Shown: positions 52,715 to 61,754, counted from the stretch's first letter. The stretch: 64,000 nt of DNA from Treponema sp. OMZ 798 (GCF_024181385.1 NZ_CP051305.1:806001-870000), one strand, 5' to 3'. Numbers and translations: made by a program. Notes: generated by a model from the letters alone, not told the origin.

Positions 52715-52743
52715 TTGCTTTTTTGTAAAAAATCGCTTATAAT
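52715..52743 (+). promoter_or_regulatory. Promoter giving a likely leaderless rnz mRNA
   Basis: TTGCTT (52715-52720), a 17-nt spacer and TATAAT (52738-52743). The ATG at 52753 begins 9 nt later, so any leader is only a few bases. Confidence 0.55.
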
Positions 52744-52752
52744 CGGCTTCCA

Positions 52753-53679
52753 ATGAATCTTGAAGCTTTTATTTTAGGCTGCGGCGGGATGATGCCGCTT
52801 CCATATAGACATTTAACATCGGTTTTGCTTCGCCGTGAGGGCGATTTATTTTTATTCGATTGCGGGGAGGGAACACAGGTTGCCTTACGCCGCCTTAACT
52901 TGCGCTGGAAAAGAATCAATGCGATTTTTATAAGCCATACCCATGCCGATCATATAACCGGTCTTCCGGGGCTTCTCATGCTTTCGTCTCAGGTTGACAG
53001 GGAAGAACCTCTTTACATAATAGGCCCTCCCAAGGTTGCCGAATATGTGGAAACCAGCCGGAAAGTTTTGGATATGTATATCAATTACGATATTATCGTA
53101 AAGGAAATAAGAGAGCCGGGGATTGTTTATTCTGCCGATGAATTTCAAGTCCGTTCCTTTTGGCTGGATCATACAAAGCCCTGCATGGGATACACATTTG
53201 AAGAGTTTGAGCGGCCCGGTGAATTTAATCCCGAAGCTGCAAAGGCCTTAAACGTTCCTTGCGGGCCTCTTTGGTCCAAGCTTCAAGGCGGAAATGAGGT
53301 AGTCTCTGCCGACGGAAAAACTGTTCTTCCCGAAGATGTTATGGGCCCTAAAAGAAAGGGCAGAAAATTCAGCTTTGTAACCGATACAAGATATCTGCCC
53401 TCGATTGCTGTTGAGGTAAAGCACTCCGACTTTTTTGTATGTGAGGGCATGTTTGAAAAAGGCATGGAAAAAGATGCTGCCGAAAAAAAACACATGACCT
53501 GTACTCAGGCAGCCCAAATCGCTAAGGATGCCGAGGTTAAAAAGATGGCCCTAATCCACTACAGCCCGCGTTACACCGATAACGAGCTTAAGGTTCTTTT
53601 GGATCATGCCCGTGAGGTCTTCCCCGAAACCATCCTTTCAAAGGACAGAATGAATATTCAACTGGAATATGAAGATTAG
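52753..53679 (+). CDS. rnz: Ribonuclease Z (tRNA 3' endonuclease)
   Basis: Trims the 3' trailer of tRNA precursors. The metallo-beta-lactamase zinc site HTHADH is at residues 62-67, and the further ligands fit FVTDTRYLP and the terminal LIHYSPRYT. The opening ILGCGGMMPLPYRHLTSVLL is typical. At 308 residues it is the short RNase Z form. Neither tRNA gene in this window encodes CCA, so a trimming step before CCA addition would be needed. Confidence 0.9.
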   Translation: MNLEAFILGCGGMMPLPYRHLTSVLLRREGDLFLFDCGEGTQVALRRLNLRWKRINAIFISHTHADHITGLPGLLMLSSQVDREEPLYIIGPPKVAEYVETSRKVLDMYINYDIIVKEIREPGIVYSADEFQVRSFWLDHTKPCMGYTFEEFERPGEFNPEAAKALNVPCGPLWSKLQGGNEVVSADGKTVLPEDVMGPKRKGRKFSFVTDTRYLPSIAVEVKHSDFFVCEGMFEKGMEKDAAEKKHMTCTQAAQIAKDAEVKKMALIHYSPRYTDNELKVLLDHAREVFPETILSKDRMNIQLEYED

Positions 53680-53706
53680 AAGTTCCTTTAATATCTCTAT
53701 TACAAT

Positions 53707-53735
53707 TTGACATAAATTAAAAAACAGTGTATAAT
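53707..53735 (+). promoter_or_regulatory. Consensus promoter of the pnr operon
   Basis: TTGACA (53707-53712), a 17-nt spacer and TATAAT (53730-53735): a perfect match, so strong expression is expected. The leader is about 70 nt. Confidence 0.75.
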
Positions 53736-53812
53736 TTACTTGCTTTGTTAGTTAATTGTGTCCATAGGTGTTTGGTAATTTTGGACTATTAACCGGCAAA
53801 AAAGGAGTTTTT

Positions 53813-54886
53813 ATGAAGAAGATTGTTAAAATTTTGATCGGTTTCCTTCTCATTTTTTCCGTGCTCGCTTCTTGCAATAAGGAAGAAGGAAAAAAAGTTT
53901 TAATGGTTGGTATGGTTACGGATGCCGGAACTATAGACGATAAGTCTTTTAACCAAGGAACATGGGAAGGCATTAAAAAGGCCGAAAAAGAACTTGGCGT
54001 AAAGGTAAAATATCTAAAACCTGTCGGAACAACTGAGGCTGATTATATCAAAGAAATATCCAACCTCTATGACTCAGGATATAGATTTATCATTTGTCCC
54101 GGTTTTAAATTTGAGACAGCCGTTTTTAAGGCTCAGTCCAAATACAAGGATGCAAAATTCGTAATTGTAGACGGAAATGCCCATCCTGCAGATTCTTGGG
54201 ATGCCCAAAACGGACCTAACACAATCGGTATTTTCTTTTTAGAAAATGAAGCCGGTTTCTTGGCCGGTGTTGCCGCTGCCTTACAGCAAAAAACCGGAAA
54301 CTTCGGTTTTATAGGCGGTATGGAAATCCCTGCAGTACAAAAATTTAACTGGGGATGGCAGCAGGGCATTAAATATGCAAACGAAAATCTCGGTACCAAC
54401 ATTGAAATCTATCCCGAAAACTTTGTATATCAGGGCGGATTTTCCGATATCGCAGCAGGTCAGCAGATTGCCGCTTCTATGTATGACAGGGGCGTTACGG
54501 TAATCCATGCTGCAGCCGGCGGTGTAGGTGTAGGCGTTATCAACGAGGCTAAAACCAGAACTCAGGCAGGAAAAAAAGTTTGGGTTGTAGGTGTTGACGT
54601 CGATCAATATGCAGAAGGCATTATCGGTGACGGATCTTCAATAATTCTTACCTCTGCAATGAAGTATCTTGATAAGGCTTCCTATGATATGATTAAGGAC
54701 GAATTGAACGGGGCCTTCCAAGGAGGTAAAACCTTAGTATTTTCTGCAAAAGAAAACGGTGTAGGAATTCCTATAAAAAATCCGAACCTTTCCGATGATG
54801 TACAGCAAAAGGTAAATGAGATTTACCAAAAAATAAAGAAGGGCGAGATTGTAGTAAGTACAACTCGAGGAGATTTGTTTAAATAA
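53813..54886 (+). CDS. pnrA: Purine-nucleoside-binding lipoprotein, BMP/Med family (PnrA/TmpC-like)
   Basis: A lipoprotein of 357 residues (lipobox LASC) of the basic membrane protein family. In T. pallidum the relative TmpC/PnrA binds purine nucleosides for an ABC transporter. Ligand-site motifs TIDDKSFNQGTWEG and VWVVGVDVDQYAEG are intact. I start at ATG 53813, after AAAAAGGAG; the ATG at 53768 adds residues without family similarity. It is first in an operon with an ATPase and two permeases, and a hairpin follows its stop. Confidence 0.9.
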   Translation: MKKIVKILIGFLLIFSVLASCNKEEGKKVLMVGMVTDAGTIDDKSFNQGTWEGIKKAEKELGVKVKYLKPVGTTEADYIKEISNLYDSGYRFIICPGFKFETAVFKAQSKYKDAKFVIVDGNAHPADSWDAQNGPNTIGIFFLENEAGFLAGVAAALQQKTGNFGFIGGMEIPAVQKFNWGWQQGIKYANENLGTNIEIYPENFVYQGGFSDIAAGQQIAASMYDRGVTVIHAAAGGVGVGVINEAKTRTQAGKKVWVVGVDVDQYAEGIIGDGSSIILTSAMKYLDKASYDMIKDELNGAFQGGKTLVFSAKENGVGIPIKNPNLSDDVQQKVNEIYQKIKKGEIVVSTTRGDLFK

Positions 54887-54899
54887 ACAATTATTTTAG

Positions 54900-54938
54900 G
54901 CCCATTTTTCCTGCTTTTAGCTGACAGGAGAAATGGGC
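54900..54938 (+). terminator. Hairpin between pnrA and the ATPase gene
   Basis: GCCCATTTTTCCTG (54900-54913) pairs with CAGGAGAAATGGGC (54925-54938), with one G-U, followed by a T-rich stretch. It is likely a partial terminator that lowers expression of the transporter genes relative to the binding protein. Confidence 0.65.
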
Positions 54939-54965
54939 TGTTTCTTATTTTTTGAGGAGTTCAAA

Positions 54966-56489
54966 TTGTCCCATTCTGATTATGTTATTGAAATGAGAAA
55001 TATCCGTAAGGAATTTCCCGGAATTGTGGCAAACGACGATATAACTCTCCAAGTGAAGAAAGGAGAGATTCATGCAATTTTGGGAGAAAACGGAGCGGGT
55101 AAGTCTACCCTGATGAGTATCCTCTTCGGACTTTATCATGCCGACAGGGGAGAAATCTTTGTGAAGGGGAATAAGGTAAAAATAAACAGCCCCAACGATG
55201 CAAATGATCTAGGTATCGGAATGGTGCATCAACATTTTAAACTCATCCATAATTTTACAGTAACCGAAAACATTATTTTAGGTAAAGAAGGCGGTTTTAT
55301 CCTAAACCAAAAAGAAGCCGAAAAGCGTATAAAAGAATTAAGCGATAAATACGGTCTTTTTATTGAACCCGATGCCGTTATAAGCAACATAACTGTAGGT
55401 ATGCAGCAAAGGGTTGAAATCCTAAAAATGCTTTACAGGAATGCAGACATTCTCATCTTCGATGAGCCTACGGCAGTTTTGACTCCTCAGGAAATAAGCG
55501 AGCTTATGCAGATTATGCGGAACCTAGCCGCAGAAGGCAAGGCCATAATCCTTATTACCCATAAATTGCAGGAAATTTTGGATGCAGCCGACAAGTGTAC
55601 TATTATAAGACGAGGAAAACTCATAGATGTTGTCGATGTGGCTTCTACAACCAAAAATGAACTTGCTTCCAAAATGGTAGGCCGGCCTGTAGACTTTAAG
55701 GTTCCGAAAGGGCCTTCAAAGCCGGGCGCTCCGATTCTCGAAATTAAAAACTTAAACGTATTAAAAGAAAAAAAACTTCCTGCAGTCAGCAATTTTTCGC
55801 TTGATGTAAGAGCCGGAGAAATTGTAGGCATAGCCGGTGTAGACGGAAACGGACAAAGCGAATTGGTCTATGCTCTTTCAGGCCTCATGCCTTCGGAATC
55901 GGGCAGCATAGTTTTGGAAGGAAAAGATATTACAAACCTTTCTATACGGAAAAGAGCCGAATCGGGTCTGGGTCATGTACCTGAAGACAGACAAAAGCAC
56001 GGCCTTGTTTTGCAGTATTCTATTGCCGAAAACATGGTCATAAAATCCTATTACACAAAAGCTTTCCAAAAGCACGGCTTTTTAAATATGGAGAAAATAA
56101 AAAGCTTTGCTCAAAAGGTCAGTGAAGCCTTCGATGTACGCTCAGGTTCAGGCATCGAATCCAAGGCAGGAGATTTGAGCGGAGGAAATCAGCAAAAGGC
56201 TATTCTTGGAAGGGAAATAACCCTGGATCCTCCTCTTTTAATAGCCGTCAACCCCACACGGGGGCTTGATGTCGGGGCTATAGAGTCCATCCATAAAGAG
56301 CTGGTAAAACACAGGGATAACGGAAGGGCTGTTCTTTTAATTTCCTTTGAGCTTGACGAAATTTTTAACCTTTCCGACAGGATAGCCGTCATGCACAGGG
56401 GGGCTTTAAGCGGAATTGTACGCCCTGAAGAAACTACAGCCGAAGAAGTAGGGCTTATGATGGCCGGTATGGGAGGAAAGAATGAGTAA
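54966..56489 (+). CDS. pnrC: Nucleoside ABC transporter ATPase with two ABC domains
   Basis: Two fused ATP-binding cassettes as in sugar/nucleoside importers. Domain 1: Walker A GENGAGKS and Walker B ILIFDEPTAVLT, preceded by the signature region NITVGMQQRVEILK. Domain 2: GVDGNGQSE (degenerate Walker A, the Lys is missing as in the family) and signature LSGGNQQKAILGRE. I choose TTG 54966 as start, 7 nt after GAGGAG; the ATG at 54933 lies inside the terminator hairpin. That gives 507 residues. It overlaps the first permease by 8 bp. Confidence 0.9.
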   Translation: MSHSDYVIEMRNIRKEFPGIVANDDITLQVKKGEIHAILGENGAGKSTLMSILFGLYHADRGEIFVKGNKVKINSPNDANDLGIGMVHQHFKLIHNFTVTENIILGKEGGFILNQKEAEKRIKELSDKYGLFIEPDAVISNITVGMQQRVEILKMLYRNADILIFDEPTAVLTPQEISELMQIMRNLAAEGKAIILITHKLQEILDAADKCTIIRRGKLIDVVDVASTTKNELASKMVGRPVDFKVPKGPSKPGAPILEIKNLNVLKEKKLPAVSNFSLDVRAGEIVGIAGVDGNGQSELVYALSGLMPSESGSIVLEGKDITNLSIRKRAESGLGHVPEDRQKHGLVLQYSIAENMVIKSYYTKAFQKHGFLNMEKIKSFAQKVSEAFDVRSGSGIESKAGDLSGGNQQKAILGREITLDPPLLIAVNPTRGLDVGAIESIHKELVKHRDNGRAVLLISFELDEIFNLSDRIAVMHRGALSGIVRPEETTAEEVGLMMAGMGGKNE

Positions 56490-57588
56490 GCTTAAAATAA
56501 GAAGCCTTAATTTTAAAGACTTTAACATAGCCGAAAACAATTTTATTATAAGTTTTTCTGCTGTTTTGCTCGGCCTTATTGCAGGAGCCGTTTTTATAGC
56601 CGTATTGGGTACAAACCCTTTTTCGGCCTTTTCCTATCTTTTCCGGGGCGGGCTTATGAACATAGAACGCATCGGAAATACCCTTGCAACAGCTACAATA
56701 CTCCTCTTTGTAGGATTATCCGTCAGCTTTGCTTTTAAAACGGGCCTTTTTAATATAGGTGCTTCAGGCCAGATGCTTATCGGAGGTCTTTGCGCTACAG
56801 TTATAGCCTTAAACAGCTCAATGCCTCGTCCTCTTTTATTGATTGTTTTAATAATAGCTGCCATGATAGGGGGTGCCGTTTGGGCGGCCCTTCCCGGACT
56901 TTTAAAGGCCGTATTCAATGTGCATGAGGTAGTTTCTACCATAATGATGAACTGGATAGCCTATTGGATAGTTTATTATTCGGTTCAAGGTTATCTAAAG
57001 GCAGAGTTTATCGAAACCGAAAGCCGCTCAATTGCCATAGAGCATACCCTGAGGGCTGAATGGCTGAGTAAACTCTTTGGAAGCGAGTACATAAACTACG
57101 GTATCTTTTTAGGTATTTTCGGAATGATCCTTGTAAAAATAATATTGGACAAGACAACTCTGGGTTTTGAGTTAAAGGCTGCGGGCTATAATAAGAGCGG
57201 TGCCGAATATGCAGGCATAAAGGTAAACAGAAACATTATCTTTTCGATGATGATAGCGGGTGCTCTTTCGGGGCTCGCCGGCTTAACCTACTATGCGGGC
57301 TATTCTCTTAATATGCAGATAGGAGTTTTACCCTCGCAGGGCTTTGACGGTATAGCCGTTGCTCTTTTAGGAGCCGGGAATTCGATAGGAGTTGCCTTAA
57401 GCTCCCTCTTTTTCGGTGTTCTACATGTAGGAAAAGGCTTTATGAGTGCCAACACAACCGTTCCGCCCGAAATAGCCGATACAATTATTGCAGTTATCAT
57501 TTATTTTACGGCTACAAGTTTATTGTTAAAGCGCTTTTGGTCTAAAATCCAAAAAAATAAGAAAAAGCATATTAAGGAGGCAGACTAA
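56482..57588 (+). CDS. pnrD: Nucleoside ABC transporter permease, subunit 1
   Basis: A BPD_transp_2-type inner-membrane permease of 368 residues with about nine hydrophobic segments. Family motifs include FNIGASGQMLIGG, FNVHEVVSTIMMNWIAYW and GFDGIAVALLGAGNS. It pairs with the next gene to make the channel. The start overlaps the ATPase stop, and the next permease begins 2 nt after its own stop. Confidence 0.9.
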   Translation: MSKLKIRSLNFKDFNIAENNFIISFSAVLLGLIAGAVFIAVLGTNPFSAFSYLFRGGLMNIERIGNTLATATILLFVGLSVSFAFKTGLFNIGASGQMLIGGLCATVIALNSSMPRPLLLIVLIIAAMIGGAVWAALPGLLKAVFNVHEVVSTIMMNWIAYWIVYYSVQGYLKAEFIETESRSIAIEHTLRAEWLSKLFGSEYINYGIFLGIFGMILVKIILDKTTLGFELKAAGYNKSGAEYAGIKVNRNIIFSMMIAGALSGLAGLTYYAGYSLNMQIGVLPSQGFDGIAVALLGAGNSIGVALSSLFFGVLHVGKGFMSANTTVPPEIADTIIAVIIYFTATSLLLKRFWSKIQKNKKKHIKEAD

Positions 57589-57590
57589 TT

Positions 57591-58523
57591 ATGTGGCATA
57601 CATTAACTTCAATATTTCCTTATGTTATAGCATATACTATTCCTCTTTTAGTGACTTCCTTAGGAGGCCTTTACAGCGAAAGGAGCGGTGTAGTCAATTT
57701 AGGACTTGAAGGCCTCATGCTTGTAGGCAGTTTTGCTGCAGCTATTACCATAAATCTCTTAGAAGGCTTAGTGCCCTCAGGGCTTCTTATTCCCATAGGG
57801 CTTTTAGCTGCCGTAATTATGGGAATCTTATACTCTCTTTTACATGCCTTTGCATCAATTACCTTAAAAGCAGATCAGATTATAAGCGGCACTGCCATAA
57901 ATATGCTGGCTGCTGCCCTTACAGTATATACCGCAAGGGCCATCTTAGGTTCGGGAAACGTCCGAATAAGCAGTATAATCCGAAAAGATATTCCGGGGCT
58001 TGCAAACATTCCCGTTTTAGGTCCCTTATTCTTTTCTCAAAGCTATTGGAGCACTTGGCTGGTTTTGGCTATCTTGGTTTTTTCTTGGTTTTTATTGTAC
58101 AAGACTTCATTCGGTTTAAGGCTTAGAGCCTGCGGAGAGCATCCCTCAGCTGTAGCCAGTGCAGGTGTAAATGTTCATAAGATGCGCTATTTTGCCGTAT
58201 GTGCAAGCGGGGCCTTGGCAGGTTTAGGCGGAGCCGTTATCCTTGTAACCTATTCCGGGGAATTTAACGGAAGTGTTGACGGCCTCGGCTTTTTAGCCCT
58301 TGCAGCTCTGATCTTCGGACAATGGAAACCCTTGGGTATCTTAGGTGCAACCTTCTTTTTCGGTTTTGCCAGAACTGTCGCAAACGTCTCTCAGGTTATA
58401 CCCTCTTTAAGCCTAATCCCGCCGATTTGGCTTAAGATTTTCCCCTATGTAGTAACCCTGATAGCCCTTGTGCTTTTCAGCAAAAATTCTGCAGCACCTA
58501 AGGCTGACGGACAGCCTTATTAA
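57591..58523 (+). CDS. pnrE: Nucleoside ABC transporter permease, subunit 2
   Basis: A 310-residue permease of the same family, with the opening TSLGGLYSERSGVVNLGLEG, typical of the second subunit, then ADQIISGTAINMLAAALT and the cytoplasmic loop GLRLRACGEHPSAVASAGV. A GGAGG site lies upstream in the pnrD end. The substrate is inferred from the whole set; riboflavin transporters of treponemes use similar permeases and are an alternative. Confidence 0.88.
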   Translation: MWHTLTSIFPYVIAYTIPLLVTSLGGLYSERSGVVNLGLEGLMLVGSFAAAITINLLEGLVPSGLLIPIGLLAAVIMGILYSLLHAFASITLKADQIISGTAINMLAAALTVYTARAILGSGNVRISSIIRKDIPGLANIPVLGPLFFSQSYWSTWLVLAILVFSWFLLYKTSFGLRLRACGEHPSAVASAGVNVHKMRYFAVCASGALAGLGGAVILVTYSGEFNGSVDGLGFLALAALIFGQWKPLGILGATFFFGFARTVANVSQVIPSLSLIPPIWLKIFPYVVTLIALVLFSKNSAAPKADGQPY

Positions 58524-58546
58524 GCTGTCTTAATACGGGATGGCCT

Positions 58547-59578
58547 ATGAAAAAAAGATTTTTTCATCAGTTTAGCCTTGTATTGAGCCTTTTTATAGCC
58601 TTTAATCTCTTTGGGCAAGAAAATGTCGATAGTCCCTTATCTCAAAAAGGGCTTTCTATACAAGGCCTATGGGAAAACGGAGGGCGGTTTATAGAGTTTT
58701 CAAAAAAAGATGAGGCTTCTCTGGATATGAGGATAGTTTTAAAACCATATTACCGCTTCGTTTACGAAAAAATGGGCAATTTTTCTACCTCAATGGAAAC
58801 TGTTGAAGATTCTAAAAGCCGATTTTATTTAAGAATAAGATATCCTTATGTAAAAAAAGCCGTTGTAATGCCTGTTTGTATACAAGATGACTTCTTTTTT
58901 ACTTCATTTTATAAAAAGATTCCCTATGAGGTAAAAAAAGAAAGTGCTGATAATCTTTTTGAAACAAAAGATGAAAATTATGAGAAGTCACTCGAAGATA
59001 AAAAATCTCCTTTGGACGGTTTTTGGGTAGAGCAGGGCAGTCCTGACGGAATTCTTCTTTATCCTAATGAGGCTCCCGAATCTATAGATGCTTATTTTTT
59101 TACCGGAGACGATTATATCCGCTTCCGCTACTGGCTTGATGACCTTGAGTATAACGATAAAAAGGTAGTTGTTAAAGGAAATGACGGAACCGGCTTAGAG
59201 TTTCCCCGTCTTTTAAAGCGCGGCAGCCTTGTATATTCCTGTGTTACCAACACCGGAAGCGTCTTACGCAATTATGAAACGGGAAAATACATAATTTCTT
59301 CGGATACAAATGCAGAAAATACTAAGGGCTTGTTTTTAAGTTTTAAGTCCCTTGGTGCAGGCCCCGGAACTCACGCCGCTCCGGATACCTATCCCAAGGC
59401 TCAATTTTCGGTTTTAGAGAATTTGCCCCTTTATATACTGGATGAAGGAAGGGTCTTTGCCATGGGTTCTCCATTTTTGATTAGATCTCAGGTTAAAGAC
59501 CTGGATGCGGAAATCGAAAAGCATAATTCAAAAAGAAGACCTCCGCCTGAACCGTCTATACCGAATGAGGATTTATAA
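58547..59578 (+). CDS. Exported hypothetical protein
   Basis: A signal peptide (about residues 8-22, ending LFGQ) leads a 343-residue protein of no family I recognise. Two internally similar segments seem to start with LDGFWVEQG and IQGLWENGG, suggesting a duplicated beta domain. The C-terminal tail is Pro-rich (RRPPPEPSIP). It follows the pnr genes by 23 nt and may be in the same transcript. Confidence 0.65.
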   Translation: MKKRFFHQFSLVLSLFIAFNLFGQENVDSPLSQKGLSIQGLWENGGRFIEFSKKDEASLDMRIVLKPYYRFVYEKMGNFSTSMETVEDSKSRFYLRIRYPYVKKAVVMPVCIQDDFFFTSFYKKIPYEVKKESADNLFETKDENYEKSLEDKKSPLDGFWVEQGSPDGILLYPNEAPESIDAYFFTGDDYIRFRYWLDDLEYNDKKVVVKGNDGTGLEFPRLLKRGSLVYSCVTNTGSVLRNYETGKYIISSDTNAENTKGLFLSFKSLGAGPGTHAAPDTYPKAQFSVLENLPLYILDEGRVFAMGSPFLIRSQVKDLDAEIEKHNSKRRPPPEPSIPNEDL

Positions 59579-59599
59579 ATTTATTTTAAGGAAGGAACT

Positions 59600-59926
59600 A
59601 TGCATTATAAGGTTTTATTTAGGATTGAAAAATTTAATTTGATTGACAAGCTAAGGCACAAGATAACAAATTATAAAAGATATTGTGAAGAGATGGGCGA
59701 TACAGCCGAAATTGAAGTTGTTTTTGCAGGTGATGTTGTAAAACACTTTGAAAATCTTGAAAACGATTTTACGGACTCAGGACTAGACATAGCCCTGTGT
59801 CATAACGCCCTGACAGGTCAAAATATGCCCGATATCAACTATAAAAACATCAGGACAGTTAGGGCCGGAATAGGCGAAATTATAAGCCGGAAAGCAGAAG
59901 GCTTTATCGAATACACCATCGAGTAA
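59600..59926 (+). CDS. DsrE-like small protein
   Basis: A 108-residue protein resembling the DsrE/DsrF-like fold family (Rossmann-like, with EIEVVFAGDVVKHF and IALCHNALTGQNM). A single Cys sits in LCHNAL, the position that carries sulfur in active relatives. No partner Tus/Dsr genes are near, so a sulfur-relay role is only possible. An AAGGAAGG site precedes the ATG. Confidence 0.65.
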   Translation: MHYKVLFRIEKFNLIDKLRHKITNYKRYCEEMGDTAEIEVVFAGDVVKHFENLENDFTDSGLDIALCHNALTGQNMPDINYKNIRTVRAGIGEIISRKAEGFIEYTIE

Positions 59927-59962
59927 GACCAAAGCTCTTAAACCATCCGGCGGGATCATGCA

Positions 59963-59997
59963 AAAGAGGTACCTGCTTTAATACTAGGTACCCCTTT
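59963..59997. terminator. Bidirectional terminator between convergent genes
   Basis: AAGAGGTACCT (59964-59974) pairs with AGGTACCCCTT (59986-59996), with one mismatch, and A/T tracts flank both sides. Confidence 0.65.
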
Positions 59998-60003
59998 AAA
60001 AAT

Positions 60004-60561
60004 TTATTCTTTAGGCCATGTAAGGGTTTTTTCGCAAAGAGCTGCAAATTCCTTGGCTACTTTCTTTGCATCGCTTACGGGGATAACGGCTTCCTGATTT
60101 AAGGTTTTTTCAAAGAAAAGTTCAATAGACTTAAATGTATCGGGAAGAGGATAAAAGAGGAATGCAAAGTTGATACCCACCGGTTTTACTACAGTAAAAG
60201 CCGAAATAGCTTCTTGCGGTTTTTTGCTATAGATAATCGTAGATTGATTTTTTGCAGTATAAATATTCGATTCTTTAAATCTCAAAGGAACCTGAAAATT
60301 CTTATCTCTAAACACAGGTTCGGTTGCCTTGTGCGGGAAGTTTGCTGGTTCTACCAATAGGAAAAGTTTTTTTCCGTTTGTTTGGAAGGTTAATCCGTCC
60401 CCTGTCATATAAATATCTTTTACGGTTGAATATGAAATTATTTCATAAACACTGTAGGCCGAATCTTCCTTAAAAAAGGATGAAACGATGTATCCTTGAT
60501 CCATTGGAAGTTTGTTTTGAGCATAAGCTTCAAAAAGGTCAATTGCTTTTAAATTCGACAT
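60004..60561 (-). CDS. Hypothetical cytoplasmic protein, 185 aa
   Basis: I do not recognise the family. There is no signal peptide or membrane segment. A beta-rich centre (GDGLTFQTNGKKLFLLVE) is followed by a helical C-terminus (SDAKKVAKEFAALCEKTL). A near-consensus promoter and AAAGGAG site lie just upstream, so it is very likely expressed. Confidence 0.75.
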   Translation of the reverse strand: MSNLKAIDLFEAYAQNKLPMDQGYIVSSFFKEDSAYSVYEIISYSTVKDIYMTGDGLTFQTNGKKLFLLVEPANFPHKATEPVFRDKNFQVPLRFKESNIYTAKNQSTIIYSKKPQEAISAFTVVKPVGINFAFLFYPLPDTFKSIELFFEKTLNQEAVIPVSDAKKVAKEFAALCEKTLTWPKE

Positions 60562-60589
60562 AAAAATCTCCTTTTGATTTATACGTAAA

Positions 60590-60618
60590 ATTATACACTA
60601 TTTTTTTTAAGTCTTCAA
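60590..60618 (-). promoter_or_regulatory. Promoter of the 185-residue gene
   Basis: On the minus strand, TTGAAG (60618-60613), a 17-nt spacer and TATAAT (60595-60590). Confidence 0.65.
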
Positions 60619-60660
60619 GGCTTAAAATTGAACTTTGTCTAATTTTATAAAAAAAAGACC

Positions 60661-60689
60661 TTGACATTTTTTGTATTTTTTAGCATAAT
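60661..60689 (+). promoter_or_regulatory. Promoter of the tRNA pair
   Basis: TTGACA (60661-60666), a 17-nt spacer and CATAAT (60684-60689), 13 nt before tRNA-His. Confidence 0.6.
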
Positions 60690-60702
60690 ATCCCCCGTAC
60701 TT

Positions 60703-60775
60703 GGTGGGTATAGTTCAGGGGTAGAGCGCCAGATTGTGGTTCTGGTTGTCGTGGGTTCAAATCCCACTACCCACC
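60703..60775 (+). tRNA. tRNA-His (anticodon GTG)
   Basis: A full cloverleaf: acceptor GTGGGTA/TACCCAC, anticodon stem CCAGA/TCTGG around loop TTGTGGT, and T arm GTGGG TTCAAAT CCCAC. The encoded G at 60703 is the G-1 identity base of tRNA-His, opposite C73. CCA is not encoded. Confidence 0.96.
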
Positions 60776-60808
60776 CTCTGCGGAGCTTATAAGGCTCTGG
60801 ATCTTTTT

Positions 60809-60882
60809 GCGCCTGTAGCTCAGCTGGATAGAGCATCGGACTTCGAATCCGCAGGTCGCACGTTCGAATCGTGTCGGGCGCA
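60809..60882 (+). tRNA. tRNA-Arg (anticodon TCG)
   Basis: Acceptor GCGCCTG/CGGGCGC with one G-U, D stem GCTC/GAGC, anticodon loop CTTCGAA and T arm GCACG TTCGAAT CGTGT. The first pair of the anticodon stem (27-43) is T opposite C. Discriminator A; CCA is not encoded. Confidence 0.95.
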
Positions 60883-60925
60883 TGGATTTGCCGCCTATTT
60901 TACTGTTTCCATAATTTTTAATTAC

Positions 60926-60954
60926 TTGACAAAACAGTCTGATTTTGGTAGGCT
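60926..60954 (+). promoter_or_regulatory. Promoter of rpsD
   Basis: TTGACA (60926-60931), a 17-nt spacer and TAGGCT (60949-60954) with an extended TG at 60946-60947. Confidence 0.45.
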
Positions 60955-60988
60955 TAATAATCTATTTTATTGTTATAAGAGGTGACGA

Positions 60989-61609
60989 ATGGCGATTAAA
61001 CAGCCTAAGGGAAAAACAGTTAGACGACTCGGCGTTAATATCTATGGTAATCCGAAATACGACAAGCTTTTGGATCGCAAGCCGAATGGTCCCGGAAAAG
61101 AACGCGGCGCAAGAAAACGGGGCAAGACTTCTGTTTATGGTGAACAATTAAAGGAAAAACAAAAATTCAGATTTGCTTATGGAATTTCGGAACGTCAGTT
61201 CAGGAATTTATATAAAAAAGCAAGCCGAATGCCCGGTGTTACCGGTGATAATATGATTTCCTTGATGGAACAGCGTTTGGATAATACGATTTATCGAATG
61301 GGCTTTGCTATCAGCCGTGCACAGGCCAGACAAATGGTCACGCATGCTTATTTCTTTATTAACGGAAAGCCCGTAAACATTCCCTCGATGTGCGTAAGCG
61401 TAAACGATGTTATTACAACAAAAAATAAAAAAGGTATTCAAGCCCTTATCCGTCATAATATGAGCACTTCTCAAAGTACAAGAGGTTCTTGGCTCACAAT
61501 TGATGACGAAAAACTTTCTGCTACAGTAAATATTTTACCTGTTACTACGGATATTCAGCCTGTAGGAAACATTCAGAACGTTGTTGAATACTATTCAAGA
61601 AATGCTTAA
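60989..61609 (+). CDS. rpsD: 30S ribosomal protein S4
   Basis: A primary 16S rRNA-binding protein needed early in 30S assembly. The S4 RNA-binding domain (MEQRLDNTIYRMGFAISRAQARQMV onward) is intact. The N-terminus lacks the zinc cysteines, so this is the C-minus form. It stands alone behind two tRNAs and ends at its own terminator, outside any ribosomal-protein operon. Length 206 is standard. Confidence 0.97.
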   Translation: MAIKQPKGKTVRRLGVNIYGNPKYDKLLDRKPNGPGKERGARKRGKTSVYGEQLKEKQKFRFAYGISERQFRNLYKKASRMPGVTGDNMISLMEQRLDNTIYRMGFAISRAQARQMVTHAYFFINGKPVNIPSMCVSVNDVITTKNKKGIQALIRHNMSTSQSTRGSWLTIDDEKLSATVNILPVTTDIQPVGNIQNVVEYYSRNA

Positions 61610-61644
61610 ACTTTAAGTGTAAACTTGGTTTTAAGCTCTTGCAC

Positions 61645-61679
61645 AAAACGGCTCATTCAAAAGGATGAGCCGTTTTTTT
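61645..61679 (+). terminator. Rho-independent terminator after rpsD
   Basis: AAAACGGCTCAT (61645-61656) pairs with ATGAGCCGTTTT (61665-61676), followed by a run of T. Confidence 0.85.
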
Positions 61680-61754
61680 ATTATATTCATCATGCTTGAT
61701 TTTTTGCTTCTTTAGTTCTATAATGTTAAACATAATTAAATTTGGAGAGTTTAG

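Noticed and set aside
60645..60985. Short frames across the tRNA genes
   Set aside because: They overlap two complete tRNA cloverleaves on both strands.
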